A DNA stretch of 19,720 nucleotides from an uncultured Eubacteriales bacterium (GTDB taxonomy: Bacteria; Bacillota; Clostridia; Oscillospirales; Acutalibacteraceae), in assembly GCA_900540235.1 (NCBI GenBank), contig UQEY01000037.1:1-19720 (forward strand), written 5' to 3'. The position numbers were made by a program, and so were the translations under genes. The notes beneath the pieces were generated by a model. It had not been told where the DNA came from, searched no databases, and worked only from the letters and a program-made list of their open reading frames with translations. Below, piece by piece: positions 8,409 to 14,970 of the stretch. The first letter of the stretch is position 1. Every line of letters starts with the position of its first letter.

Positions 8409-8834
8409 TTACTCCTTGTCATATAAAAGTCTGCATTGAATTTGATAAACAGCGTCACGACTGTTATTACCGACACCCATTAAATAACCGTTGGTTAACG
8501 CCTTAATTTCAAAAGGTGTCATACCGTCGGGCATATCCGGATAAACATCATTTTCGGTACATTCGTCAAGCCAATTTTGGAAGTCTTCAAAAAAGCCGCT
8601 GTTTTCAATATTGTTTTTAATTTCTTCGTTATATGTAAACCTTGCCATTAAAGCAAAAACAAACTGACATTCTTTTGTGCCGTCAAGATACTTTTTTCGC
8701 ACAGTATCGGTGGGAAGTTCCTCAATAGAGTATGTATTGACTTTATCAGAAAGAAAATCAACATTTACGCTTTTAAGTTCATCCAAATAAGGACACTGCA
8801 ATATAAATTTTTTTACACTTTCAATAATTGTCAT
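8409..8834 (-). CDS. Minor capsid 3-like tail terminator/completion protein
   Basis: A 141-residue protein directly before the tail tube gene. It matches the phage minor capsid protein 3 / tail terminator type: an N-terminal helix (TIIESVKKFILQCPYL), a strand around SIEELPTDTVRKKYLDGT, CQFVFALMARFTYNEEI in the middle, and a C-terminal strand YQIQCRLLYDKE. Proteins of this class cap the completed tail and connect it to the head, although the Pfam name says capsid. Its ATG shares one base with the TAA of the preceding gene (TAATG), indicating translational coupling within the neck gene cluster. Confidence 0.72.
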   Translation of the reverse strand: MTIIESVKKFILQCPYLDELKSVNVDFLSDKVNTYSIEELPTDTVRKKYLDGTKECQFVFALMARFTYNEEIKNNIENSGFFEDFQNWLDECTENDVYPDMPDGMTPFEIKALTNGYLMGVGNNSRDAVYQIQCRLLYDKE

Positions 8835-9277
8835 TACTTCAACTTCCTTTCGATATATTCCTGAACGCTTATGGCTAAAGCATATTTGTTTGCTTCATAG
8901 GCTCTGAACACCCAATACGGTCCACGCTTAGGTGCGCCGGTGAAATTCAAATTTCTGTCGGTTAACACCTTTGGTGTATTCGGTCGACTCCAAAAGCCGT
9001 AATTTGGGTTATAAAAAGCGCCTTTATTCGTTATAGGGTCAACCATTAATTTACCGTACCACAAATAACGAGCGTAAGGCGTGTCATACACAATTTCATC
9101 ATTATTTGAAGTGACAAAAGCAGAACTCATAAGTATGCCGTCGTGATATGGCATATATGGAACTGATAATCTTATAAGCTGTTCGCAGAAAAAGCGTTGT
9201 GCTTCCTTGCTCTGTCCTATTCCTGCCATTTCAATAAAATCACTTGCTTTCATAGTATTAAGTTCGATTGTAAACAT
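8834..9277 (-). CDS. Minor capsid 2-like (HK97 gp10-like) neck protein
   Basis: A 147-residue protein in the third neck position. It resembles phage minor capsid protein 2 and HK97 gp10-like joining proteins: an N-terminal helix with KEAQRFFCEQLIRLSVPYMPYHDGILMSSA shape (here residues about 24-53), then YDTPYARYLWYGK, a sequence very common in this class where the helix 'yarylhyGk' is conserved, and a C-terminal FRAYEANKYALAISVQEYIERKL helix. The predicted role is attaching the tail to the filled head. AGGTG seven bases before the ATG supports the start. It is coupled by a one-base overlap to the following gene. Confidence 0.78.
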   Translation of the reverse strand: MFTIELNTMKASDFIEMAGIGQSKEAQRFFCEQLIRLSVPYMPYHDGILMSSAFVTSNNDEIVYDTPYARYLWYGKLMVDPITNKGAFYNPNYGFWSRPNTPKVLTDRNLNFTGAPKRGPYWVFRAYEANKYALAISVQEYIERKLK

Positions 9278-9285
9278 AGCAACAC

Positions 9286-9630
9286 CTACTTAGCATTTAC
9301 AACGATATTATCGACCAAGCTGCCGCAAACATTGACGCTTACCGCATTAACTCTGTAGTAAGTGTCAAGCTCCTTTAAGCTTGTAATATGGTTGCCCTTT
9401 CCTTTGATTATTATGTCACCTATATCTACGCTCCACTTATCATTAAAGCTTTGTGCATTTTGCAAAGATGAAATAACCGTTATTTCACTTGTATTCTCAG
9501 AGCCTTTGTCCTTATTGCTAAGGTTAGTCTTTTCCTGCCAATAAAAACCGCCGTCTAAGAACTGCATAAAATAAGCGTCTTCGCCGTCAATTATGCTGTG
9601 CTTATAAATCGTTATCGAATGAGGAAACAT
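9286..9630 (-). CDS. Putative head-closure (stopper) neck protein
   Basis: A 114-residue protein in the second neck position, where siphophages encode the head-closure protein that plugs the portal. It is beta-rich and begins MFPHSITIYKHSI, like short neck proteins that start with a conserved 'FPHTITLYN'-type strand; similarity to the uncharacterised DUF6751 family is possible but only from memory. I placed the start at 9630, five codons inside the longest frame: GGGGGA lies seven bases before this ATG, and it comes one base after the stop of the preceding gene, while the upstream ATG at 9645 lies within that gene with no good site. Function is inferred mainly from gene order. Confidence 0.62.
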   Translation of the reverse strand: MFPHSITIYKHSIIDGEDAYFMQFLDGGFYWQEKTNLSNKDKGSENTSEITVISSLQNAQSFNDKWSVDIGDIIIKGKGNHITSLKELDTYYRVNAVSVNVCGSLVDNIVVNAK

Positions 9631-9631
9631 A

Positions 9632-9988
9632 TCACATTCCCCCATACATCAACCCGGTATTAGCAAGATATAATCTAACCTTAGCATATTGCTCACTCTG
9701 TCGGTCTTTGTCATTTTGCTGAAAGTATGAAACAGAATGATTTCCGACATTTTCGCTTGATATTCTGCTGTCAACGGCTTTTTGTTTACATAAAACTTCG
9801 GCAACAGCGCAAACAGCGTTGTTGTATTTGTTATTTATAGCTTCAACAGCTAACAATTCATCAGCATTACTGCTTATAACAAACCTATCAACAACTGCCG
9901 TTGCTTCAATCACCAATGTATTTAAGGTTAATGCGTCGGGTATGACTGTACCGTTGTATTTTTCAACATAGTATGAGAAATCTATCAT
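9632..9988 (-). CDS. Head-tail connector (adaptor) protein
   Basis: A 118-residue, mostly helical protein directly after the major capsid gene, the position of the SPP1 gp15 / HK97 gp6-like adaptor that docks under the portal. It starts with FSYYVEKYNGTVIPD, followed by helices LTLNTLVIEATAVVDRF and AVEAINNKYNNAVCAVAEVL, then a polar linker and a C-terminal KVRLYLANTGLMYGGM strand-helix. This helix bundle layout is typical for the adaptor class. AAAGGAG ten bases before the ATG supports the start. The next gene begins one base after its TGA. Confidence 0.75.
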   Translation of the reverse strand: MIDFSYYVEKYNGTVIPDALTLNTLVIEATAVVDRFVISSNADELLAVEAINNKYNNAVCAVAEVLCKQKAVDSRISSENVGNHSVSYFQQNDKDRQSEQYAKVRLYLANTGLMYGGM

Positions 9989-10003
9989 ACCTTACACGCT
10001 CCT

Positions 10004-10876
10004 TTATTTTGCAGCAATATGCACATATATACCTGCTGCCTTGTTCTCATAAACTTTTGCATATGAAACAAGACGGTAGCCGTACTTCCAAGCGTCGCTG
10101 TTTTGGTTGTTATCAGGTGTAATAATCTTAGGTTTAACAAGCTTATTTGCCTGAATAACAGCAGTAGGATGAATAATCTCGAAGTTAAGATTTTTACCTG
10201 CTGTAGCCTTTTTATATCCACCCTTTTCCTGACCTTCGGTCATACCGTCGTTACGGTCAATGGCGCTGTAAAATCTTGTTTGAGGTACCTTTACGATTTT
10301 GGCAAAATCAGCTAATACCTCTCTTGACTTAGTAGTGTCAAGCTGAGCAATAGCTCTTGCAATTACCGGTGTATAATACAAAATTCTGCCTTCCTGCGGT
10401 ACTTCGTCGTCATCCATTTTAGCCATAGCCGCAGCAATAGCGTCAAGTGCTGCCTGACCGTCGGCAAGAGCACCGGAAGCAGTAGAAACACCCTTAGCGC
10501 TTGCATACGAAGCAAAACGGTAAGCGTCAAGCTCAGGTACTGCCTTTGTCCTGATAAATTCGCCCGCAAGTCTGCCGAAAGCGACACCGCCTGTTTCGAT
10601 ATTATCAAGTTCGTCTACCTCGAACATTCTGCCACGGTCATAATCACATTTTACAGTTTCCCATGTAAGCGAAGCGTCGCCGTTCACATAACCACTGTTG
10701 CGTGAATAATCTGCAAGACCGTCCATATCAAGCTTAGGTACAACGATTTCGTTTGCATTAAAACCTTCCTGAATAAGTTCTGCCGAAGCGTCAAGGTCAG
10801 CAGATAGTGAAGCTTCTTTGTAAACTTCATCACATAAAGGCACATATGCCTTTGCAAGTTCAATAGTATTTGCCAT
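10004..10876 (-). CDS. Major capsid protein (HK97 fold)
   Basis: A 290-residue protein directly after the scaffold gene. It carries features of HK97-fold coat proteins of the A118 type: a short N-arm (ANTIELAKAYVPLCDEVYKEAS), an E-loop region with VVPKLDMDGLADYS and YDRGRMFEVDELDN, a long spine helix (VAFGRLAGEFIRTKAVPELDAYRFA, residues about 97-121), the P-domain helix AALDAIAAAMAKMDDDEVP, and a C-terminal KYGYRLVSYAKVYENKAAGIYVHI strand. It forms the icosahedral shell. There is no N-terminal delta domain of the HK97 kind, in agreement with a separate scaffold protein. The AAGGAG site is about 13 bases from the ATG, rather far for such a highly expressed gene; no better start is visible. Confidence 0.9.
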   Translation of the reverse strand: MANTIELAKAYVPLCDEVYKEASLSADLDASAELIQEGFNANEIVVPKLDMDGLADYSRNSGYVNGDASLTWETVKCDYDRGRMFEVDELDNIETGGVAFGRLAGEFIRTKAVPELDAYRFASYASAKGVSTASGALADGQAALDAIAAAMAKMDDDEVPQEGRILYYTPVIARAIAQLDTTKSREVLADFAKIVKVPQTRFYSAIDRNDGMTEGQEKGGYKKATAGKNLNFEIIHPTAVIQANKLVKPKIITPDNNQNSDAWKYGYRLVSYAKVYENKAAGIYVHIAAK

Positions 10877-10886
10877 AATAATTTAA

Positions 10887-11465
10887 TCACTCCTTGGTAG
10901 TTTTTAAGCCCATTGCTTTTCTGATAGCGTCAAGGTTCTTGGTTTCGCCGTTATGGTCGAGTCCCCAAGGCTTTCCGCCGTTATTATCAAAATAATAGGC
11001 TTTTTCTTTTCTCAGCTCTTCCACCTGTTCTTTTAAGCCTTCTGTTACCTTACCGTCTTCAACCTTTATCTTTTCAAGGTCAATATGGCTCATGATGTCA
11101 TTGACATCCTTCGGCTTAAATTCAGATACAATAGTAGAGCTGATTACATTTTGTTTTAACTGCTTTTTATAGCTGTTTTCAAGATTTGTTTTTTCGGCTT
11201 CGAAGTCTGACTTCATATCGTCAATTTGTTTCTTCAGCGTTTCGTTTTCGCCTGCTGCTTCTTTCAATTTGTCGTAATCGTCATTCTTTTGATTAAGTAG
11301 ATTTTGGGTATTTGTAAGCTGAGTTTCAAGTGCACTGTATTTCTCATTGCTCACAAACTTTCCTGTCGATAAATCGGCAAGCTTGCCCTCTACCTTGCTT
11401 GTTTCGTCCTGTACTTTAGCAAATGTTTCTTCGCTAAGTACACCTTTGAGAATGGTAACATCCAT
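10887..11465 (-). CDS. Capsid scaffold protein (Phage GP20 family)
   Basis: A 192-residue protein matching the GP20 scaffold family: N-terminal LKGVLSEETFAKVQDE, a long charged coiled coil (about residues 40-155), and a C-terminal capsid-binding end with DNNGGKPWGLDHNGETKN-type sequence followed by a short helix (DAIRKAMGLK). It guides coat protein assembly and leaves the head before packaging. Position just before the major capsid gene is the standard one. AAGGAG seven bases before the ATG is strong. This gene starts the highly expressed head-tail structural block; it is preceded by two terminators and a set of hairpins, so its transcription or mRNA stability may be controlled separately from the upstream genes. 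Confidence 0.88.
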   Translation of the reverse strand: MDVTILKGVLSEETFAKVQDETSKVEGKLADLSTGKFVSNEKYSALETQLTNTQNLLNQKNDDYDKLKEAAGENETLKKQIDDMKSDFEAEKTNLENSYKKQLKQNVISSTIVSEFKPKDVNDIMSHIDLEKIKVEDGKVTEGLKEQVEELRKEKAYYFDNNGGKPWGLDHNGETKNLDAIRKAMGLKTTKE

Positions 11466-11488
11466 AATAATACTCCTTGCTTTTTATA

Positions 11489-11503
11489 TCCGGGTTCACC
11501 GGA
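11489..11503 (-). other. Leader hairpin C, immediately before the scaffold ribosome binding site
   Basis: On the minus strand TCCGG, loop TGAAC, CCGGA, then TATAAAAAGC and the AAGGAG site of the scaffold gene. The stem is 5 bp. As with the two upstream hairpins, the 3' arm is directly followed by TATAAA, so it may be a diverged third copy of the same element. Stem and loop sequence differ, so the kinship is uncertain. Confidence 0.5.
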
Positions 11504-11518
11504 ATGAAATATAAGCCT

Positions 11519-11579
11519 TTTATATGCCATGCCCGGGGCAATTTAAGCACTTTATATGTCATACTCAGGACAATATAAA
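11519..11579 (-). repeat. Two direct repeats with a covarying stem-loop (hairpins A and B)
   Basis: Copies at 11519-11547 and 11551-11579 agree at 22 of 29 positions and are 32 bases apart. On the minus strand each reads TTGYCCYGRGYATGRCATATAAA. TGCC/GGCA in one copy and TGTC/GACA in the other form a 4-bp stem around an 8-base loop; the stem difference is compensatory (C-G against T-A). The unit may be a protein-binding RNA element in the capsid mRNA leader, or a DNA site for an activator spaced about three helical turns. Confidence 0.6.
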
Positions 11580-11610
11580 AAGAAGCCGGCGCATTTAAGC
11601 GTCAGCTTCT
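11577..11610 (-). terminator. Second terminator before the scaffold gene
   Basis: On the minus strand AGAAGCTGACGC and GCGCCGGCTTCT pair over 12 positions with one wobble and one mismatch, loop TTAAAT, followed by TTTTT. It stands 25 bases after another terminator in tandem. Together they should strongly reduce read-through from the portal/minor capsid genes into the scaffold and capsid genes. Confidence 0.75.
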
Positions 11611-11627
11611 GATTACTGATTTTAGGC

Positions 11628-11654
11628 ATAAAAAAAGCACCTAAAAAGGTGCTT
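11628..11654 (-). terminator. First terminator after the minor capsid/59-residue ORF pair
   Basis: On the minus strand AAGCACCT and AGGTGCTT form a perfect 8-bp stem with a TTTT loop, followed by a run of Ts. It begins six bases after the stop of the 59-residue ORF, closing the portal to minor capsid transcription segment. Confidence 0.82.
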
Positions 11655-11660
11655 AAATCA

Positions 11661-11840
11661 CTATGTTAGATTTTCTCTGCATTTATTTGCTTTATTCTCT
11701 GCTTCTTTTTGTGCTTTCAACAATATTTTCAAAGACTTATTTGCTGCTTCAATATTTTTTTCAAAATCATCAGCACTGTTTATATCGTCGGGTACATCAT
11801 CCCAAAACGAAAAATCATATTTTTCTAAATTCAAGTCCAT
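11661..11840 (-). CDS. 59-residue acidic ORF overlapping the end of the minor capsid-JAB gene
   Basis: ATG at 11840, TAG at 11661-11663; it overlaps the last 26 bases of the upstream gene in another frame. AAGGAAG lies about 11 bases before the ATG. The first half is acidic and aromatic (MDLNLEKYDFSFWDDVPDD), the second half is a Lys/Glu/Ala/Asn helix ending KANKCRENLT. No membrane segment or known motif is visible. Because it is read directly after a minor capsid protein with a putative enzymatic C-terminus and is followed at once by a terminator, it could be an immunity or partner protein for that domain, as in phage polymorphic toxin systems. That function is inference; the coding status rests on overlap, binding site and protein-like composition. 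Confidence 0.6.
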   Translation of the reverse strand: MDLNLEKYDFSFWDDVPDDINSADDFEKNIEAANKSLKILLKAQKEAENKANKCRENLT

Positions 11841-13530
11841 ATTTGTTAGCTTCCTTATAAATGTTTTCAGATAGATTAAGAGCTTCTTCTAAAGTTATTT
11901 TATTATTTTTATATAACAATTTTAAATTATTCATATATTTTAAAGAATCAGCGTAAAATGTTACAACATTTGCATTAGATGTTTTTCTATATAAACAATA
12001 TTGATTCGCTTTATTTCCTACAACAATCATACATTTTAAATTTTGATAACGAGCAAACAAATCAATGTCACCGAGTGAAAAGGCTCCGTTACTTTTATGA
12101 TTATGAATTGCAATGAAATCGTAATCAGGTATTTTAATATTTACCTTTCCCTGACCTTTGCTACCCTGCATTATTTCTTTTCTATTCATATTCATATCGA
12201 AAGTATAGGCTATTTCGGTTTTATCTGTAAATTTGCTTACTTCATCACGCAAATTTTGTTGTTCAGCTGTAAGCTTTAGGTTTACTTCATCAGAAAAATA
12301 TTCAAAATTAAAGTTTTTAACCTTTTCAGTGCTTTGTTCTGATTGCAACTCAATATTATCATTATCGCTCAGCGTTGTCAAATTATTTTTGACAATCTGT
12401 TCACTGACAAGCTCTCTTGAATAATCTCGTTTAAGGTTATGAGCGTCGCAGTAATTGTCAATTTGGGTGAATTTCTGCTGAAGCTTATAATCAATAGCTT
12501 TAACTGCGTCATTATCGCCTATGGCTTTCATTGCTGCTTTTTCTTTTTTTAGCTGACGAATTTCCCTTTCAAGCCGCCTTTGCCCTTGTGAAGCTTTGTA
12601 TGCCTTTTCGTTTTCTTCTTCACTGTACATTATAGGGTTAGGAATACTTATACCGGGAAAGAACGGGAACATCCTATGCCGACAATTTACACCGCCGAGA
12701 CCGAGAATATCATCAGGATAGCCGGTACTTTCTTTAAGGTTTGGGTATTTATCGTCACTGCCGTTAACCTTAAAAATTTCACCTTGCCACCCTGCGTGAT
12801 TTGCTATAGGGTTGGTAGGGTGCGTCCTTGCGCCCAAATGCTGAGATATTTCCACATACTCGGCGCCGAGTTCTTCGCAAGCCTTTTCAGACACTTGATT
12901 AGCAAGCTTATGTACTGCTGTGAGCGTATCACGCCGCACTACGCCCTCTATCGAGTATTTGACTATCCTGCCCTGTCTTATGTATGTAGCACCGTCAAAG
13001 CCGTTTTTAGCCATTTGGGCAATGCCGTTTTTAACGCTTTCTTGTAATGAGTGTATGCCTGTTGCCGAATCAAGATAAGCAGTGTTTATAATATTCAAAT
13101 AGTTTTGTTTTGCGCTTTCTATTGCCCTTGTATTTATAAGGCTGAAAGTATCTTTAAGCGACTTATACGACAAATTGATTATATTTGCTATAGGCTCTGA
13201 CTTCATAAGGACATCAGGTGTTATTTTCGCCACACCCATTTCAAAAGCCGTTTGTAGTACATCATAATCAATATTTGCATAGCCTGCTGCACTGAGCATA
13301 TTTTTTATAGTTTCTTCGTTTTTGCCTGTATATTCTCTAATCACCTTAACAAGGCTTGCGTTTACCCCACCGAGTTCATCAAGCTTTTTAAGTTGCCACT
13401 CCAAAGAGCCTTTAACCTCGTTAGCATTTTCAAAGCGTTTTGCTATTTCAACTATAAGGTCTTCTTCAATATGGCTGTATAGATTGATTATAGGCTGTAT
13501 GAGTTCGTCGATTTCTTCATCTTTAAGCAT
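11815..13530 (-). CDS. Minor capsid protein (Phage_min_cap2) fused to a JAB/MPN-like metalloprotease domain
   Basis: A 571-residue protein after the portal. Residues 1 to about 300 match phage minor capsid protein 2: helical N-terminus, then RRDTLTAVHKLANQ (about 199-212), the conserved HLGARTHPTNP and HAGWQGEIF segments (231-253) and GLGGVNCRHRMFPFFPG (277-293). Proteins of this class sit inside the head near the portal and are often ejected with DNA. Residues about 305-370 are coiled coil and basic. From about residue 405 comes an extra domain with IHNH at 475-478, then Ser485 and Asp488, and Glu439 upstream: the HxH...S..D pattern of JAMM zinc peptidases, with one residue fewer in the loop than RadC-type proteins. 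Its substrate is unknown. The domain resembles effector tails known on MuF-type phage proteins. Confidence 0.82.
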   Translation of the reverse strand: MLKDEEIDELIQPIINLYSHIEEDLIVEIAKRFENANEVKGSLEWQLKKLDELGGVNASLVKVIREYTGKNEETIKNMLSAAGYANIDYDVLQTAFEMGVAKITPDVLMKSEPIANIINLSYKSLKDTFSLINTRAIESAKQNYLNIINTAYLDSATGIHSLQESVKNGIAQMAKNGFDGATYIRQGRIVKYSIEGVVRRDTLTAVHKLANQVSEKACEELGAEYVEISQHLGARTHPTNPIANHAGWQGEIFKVNGSDDKYPNLKESTGYPDDILGLGGVNCRHRMFPFFPGISIPNPIMYSEEENEKAYKASQGQRRLEREIRQLKKEKAAMKAIGDNDAVKAIDYKLQQKFTQIDNYCDAHNLKRDYSRELVSEQIVKNNLTTLSDNDNIELQSEQSTEKVKNFNFEYFSDEVNLKLTAEQQNLRDEVSKFTDKTEIAYTFDMNMNRKEIMQGSKGQGKVNIKIPDYDFIAIHNHKSNGAFSLGDIDLFARYQNLKCMIVVGNKANQYCLYRKTSNANVVTFYADSLKYMNNLKLLYKNNKITLEEALNLSENIYKEANKYGLEFRKI

Positions 13531-13536
13531 ATGTTA

Positions 13537-14970
13537 TCACTCTGTCGGTGGTTCTTCGGCAACTTGCATTTGCAAAGCTTCATTTATTTGTTCTTCACTC
13601 ATTTGTTTTACAAATTCCGTTGCCGACTCTTCACCCATTTTGCGTGTCTTTCTGAAATATTCGGCTTTACTTATCAAACCTAAGTTAAGTTCACTTGTCG
13701 CCTGCCTTTTTATTTCTGCTGTATCTTCAATAATACTGTCGTCAAAGTCAACGGTAAGCTCAGCTTCAAGGTCTATTTTTGTACTTGGGTTGTTTTCCTT
13801 TTCAACATACAACAAGCCCTTTGCCATATTGATTATAGCGTTATTCAAAAGAAGCTCGTGTTTTTTCATTGTTCTAAACATTTTACTGTTTTCACTTATA
13901 ACCTGTGTTGCGGTTGAAATATTGCCACTGTCCCATTTATAGCCGTTAGCGCCAAAGCCGCAACCCTGTGAAATAAGATTAAGTTGAGTTTGTAAAGCAG
14001 TATCAAGCTCGTTAACTCTTAACTGCATATTGCTTTCGAGTATCGGTTTACCGTTCTCGTCAAGGTCTGCCATTGAGTAAAACACATCATCATTAGGGTC
14101 AAACACCTGTGTCGGCTTTCCGTCAGGTGTAAAATTCACCTTGCAAACGCTACCGTCAACAAATATTCGCTTTTTACCGAGTTTTATTTCATTGATATAT
14201 GCGTCGTAACATATATCTGCACCGGCGAAATAGTCTGTAACACCTGAAAATATAGAATTACCGAAAGGACTGTCAAACACATCACGGTTAGCTATATTCG
14301 GTCTTATCTGCGTAAACAGTGGTATTTTGCTTTGGGTTATTACCTTTTGTGCAATATTAAACTTATCGTAAAAGCTTGCGTCAACCTCTCTGAGTGCACC
14401 TCTTTTGTTACTTTCACAAATAAAGCTATCGATTACATAAAAGCCTTCATCTGTTTTTGTATGCACTTCGATATATGTATATCTTTTACCGGCTATAGTT
14501 TTGTTGGAAGCGAAAGCACATTCGAGTATTCTGCCGTTATCATAGGTTATAGGGTAGGCAAAATTCTGTGTTATGTACTTCTGTGCAGTCTTTTCACCGT
14601 CCCAATAAGGAATAAAAAAGCCCCCACCTAAGGCGAAAGCTTTTTCAATAAGGTTATTACCTCTGACATAAAAATTGACCTGCTGCAACAAGCGTCTTAA
14701 AGTCTGCTCGGTGTCTTTGTCATTTGACGATATTTCTACCTTTTCGTTAAGAAGTAAGTCAGCCCAGTCTTGGCAAGCCCTTGCCGGCATATTAAGCGTC
14801 CTTCGTGTGCGTTCCTTCTTTTTATTACCGTCATAAACATAGTAATTATGAAAGCCGTCAACCTTGCCGTTATACCACTGCTTCCATAACTCAATTTTTT
14901 GGTCTATATTTTCCGCTTCAATAGTAGAAAGTGATTTACTTTTCAAAAAGTTAACTACTGATTTATCCAT
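13537..14970 (-). CDS. Portal protein (SPP1 gp6-type)
   Basis: A 477-residue protein directly after the large terminase; the start codon abuts its stop (TAAATG). It has the layout of the SPP1 portal family: an N-terminal WKQWYNGKVDGFHNYYVYDG segment, RTLNMPARACQDWADLLLNE (residues about 56-75), a central wing with GGFFIPYWDG, and PFGNSIFSGVTDYFAGADICYDAY followed by the stem and crown helices, then the acidic C-terminal tail with Glu/Gln repeats. Twelve copies form the DNA channel at one head vertex, serving packaging, genome retention and neck attachment. Length is usual for the family. The ribosome binding site is weak (GGTGACAAG), so translation is probably coupled to the terminase gene. 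Confidence 0.9.
   Translation of the reverse strand: MDKSVVNFLKSKSLSTIEAENIDQKIELWKQWYNGKVDGFHNYYVYDGNKKKERTRRTLNMPARACQDWADLLLNEKVEISSNDKDTEQTLRRLLQQVNFYVRGNNLIEKAFALGGGFFIPYWDGEKTAQKYITQNFAYPITYDNGRILECAFASNKTIAGKRYTYIEVHTKTDEGFYVIDSFICESNKRGALREVDASFYDKFNIAQKVITQSKIPLFTQIRPNIANRDVFDSPFGNSIFSGVTDYFAGADICYDAYINEIKLGKKRIFVDGSVCKVNFTPDGKPTQVFDPNDDVFYSMADLDENGKPILESNMQLRVNELDTALQTQLNLISQGCGFGANGYKWDSGNISTATQVISENSKMFRTMKKHELLLNNAIINMAKGLLYVEKENNPSTKIDLEAELTVDFDDSIIEDTAEIKRQATSELNLGLISKAEYFRKTRKMGEESATEFVKQMSEEQINEALQMQVAEEPPTE

Noticed and set aside
11518..11580. Sigma-70 promoter formed by TTGYCC and TATAAA in the leader repeats
   Set aside because: The gap between these elements is only about 11 bases in each copy, too short for a normal promoter; an activator-dependent site remains possible.
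11661..11814. Apparent gene on the plus strand (65-residue frame) in the gap after the minor capsid gene
   Set aside because: It is low-complexity Phe/Leu/Ser-rich sequence with no binding site; the minus-strand 59-residue ORF in the same place has better composition, binding site and context.
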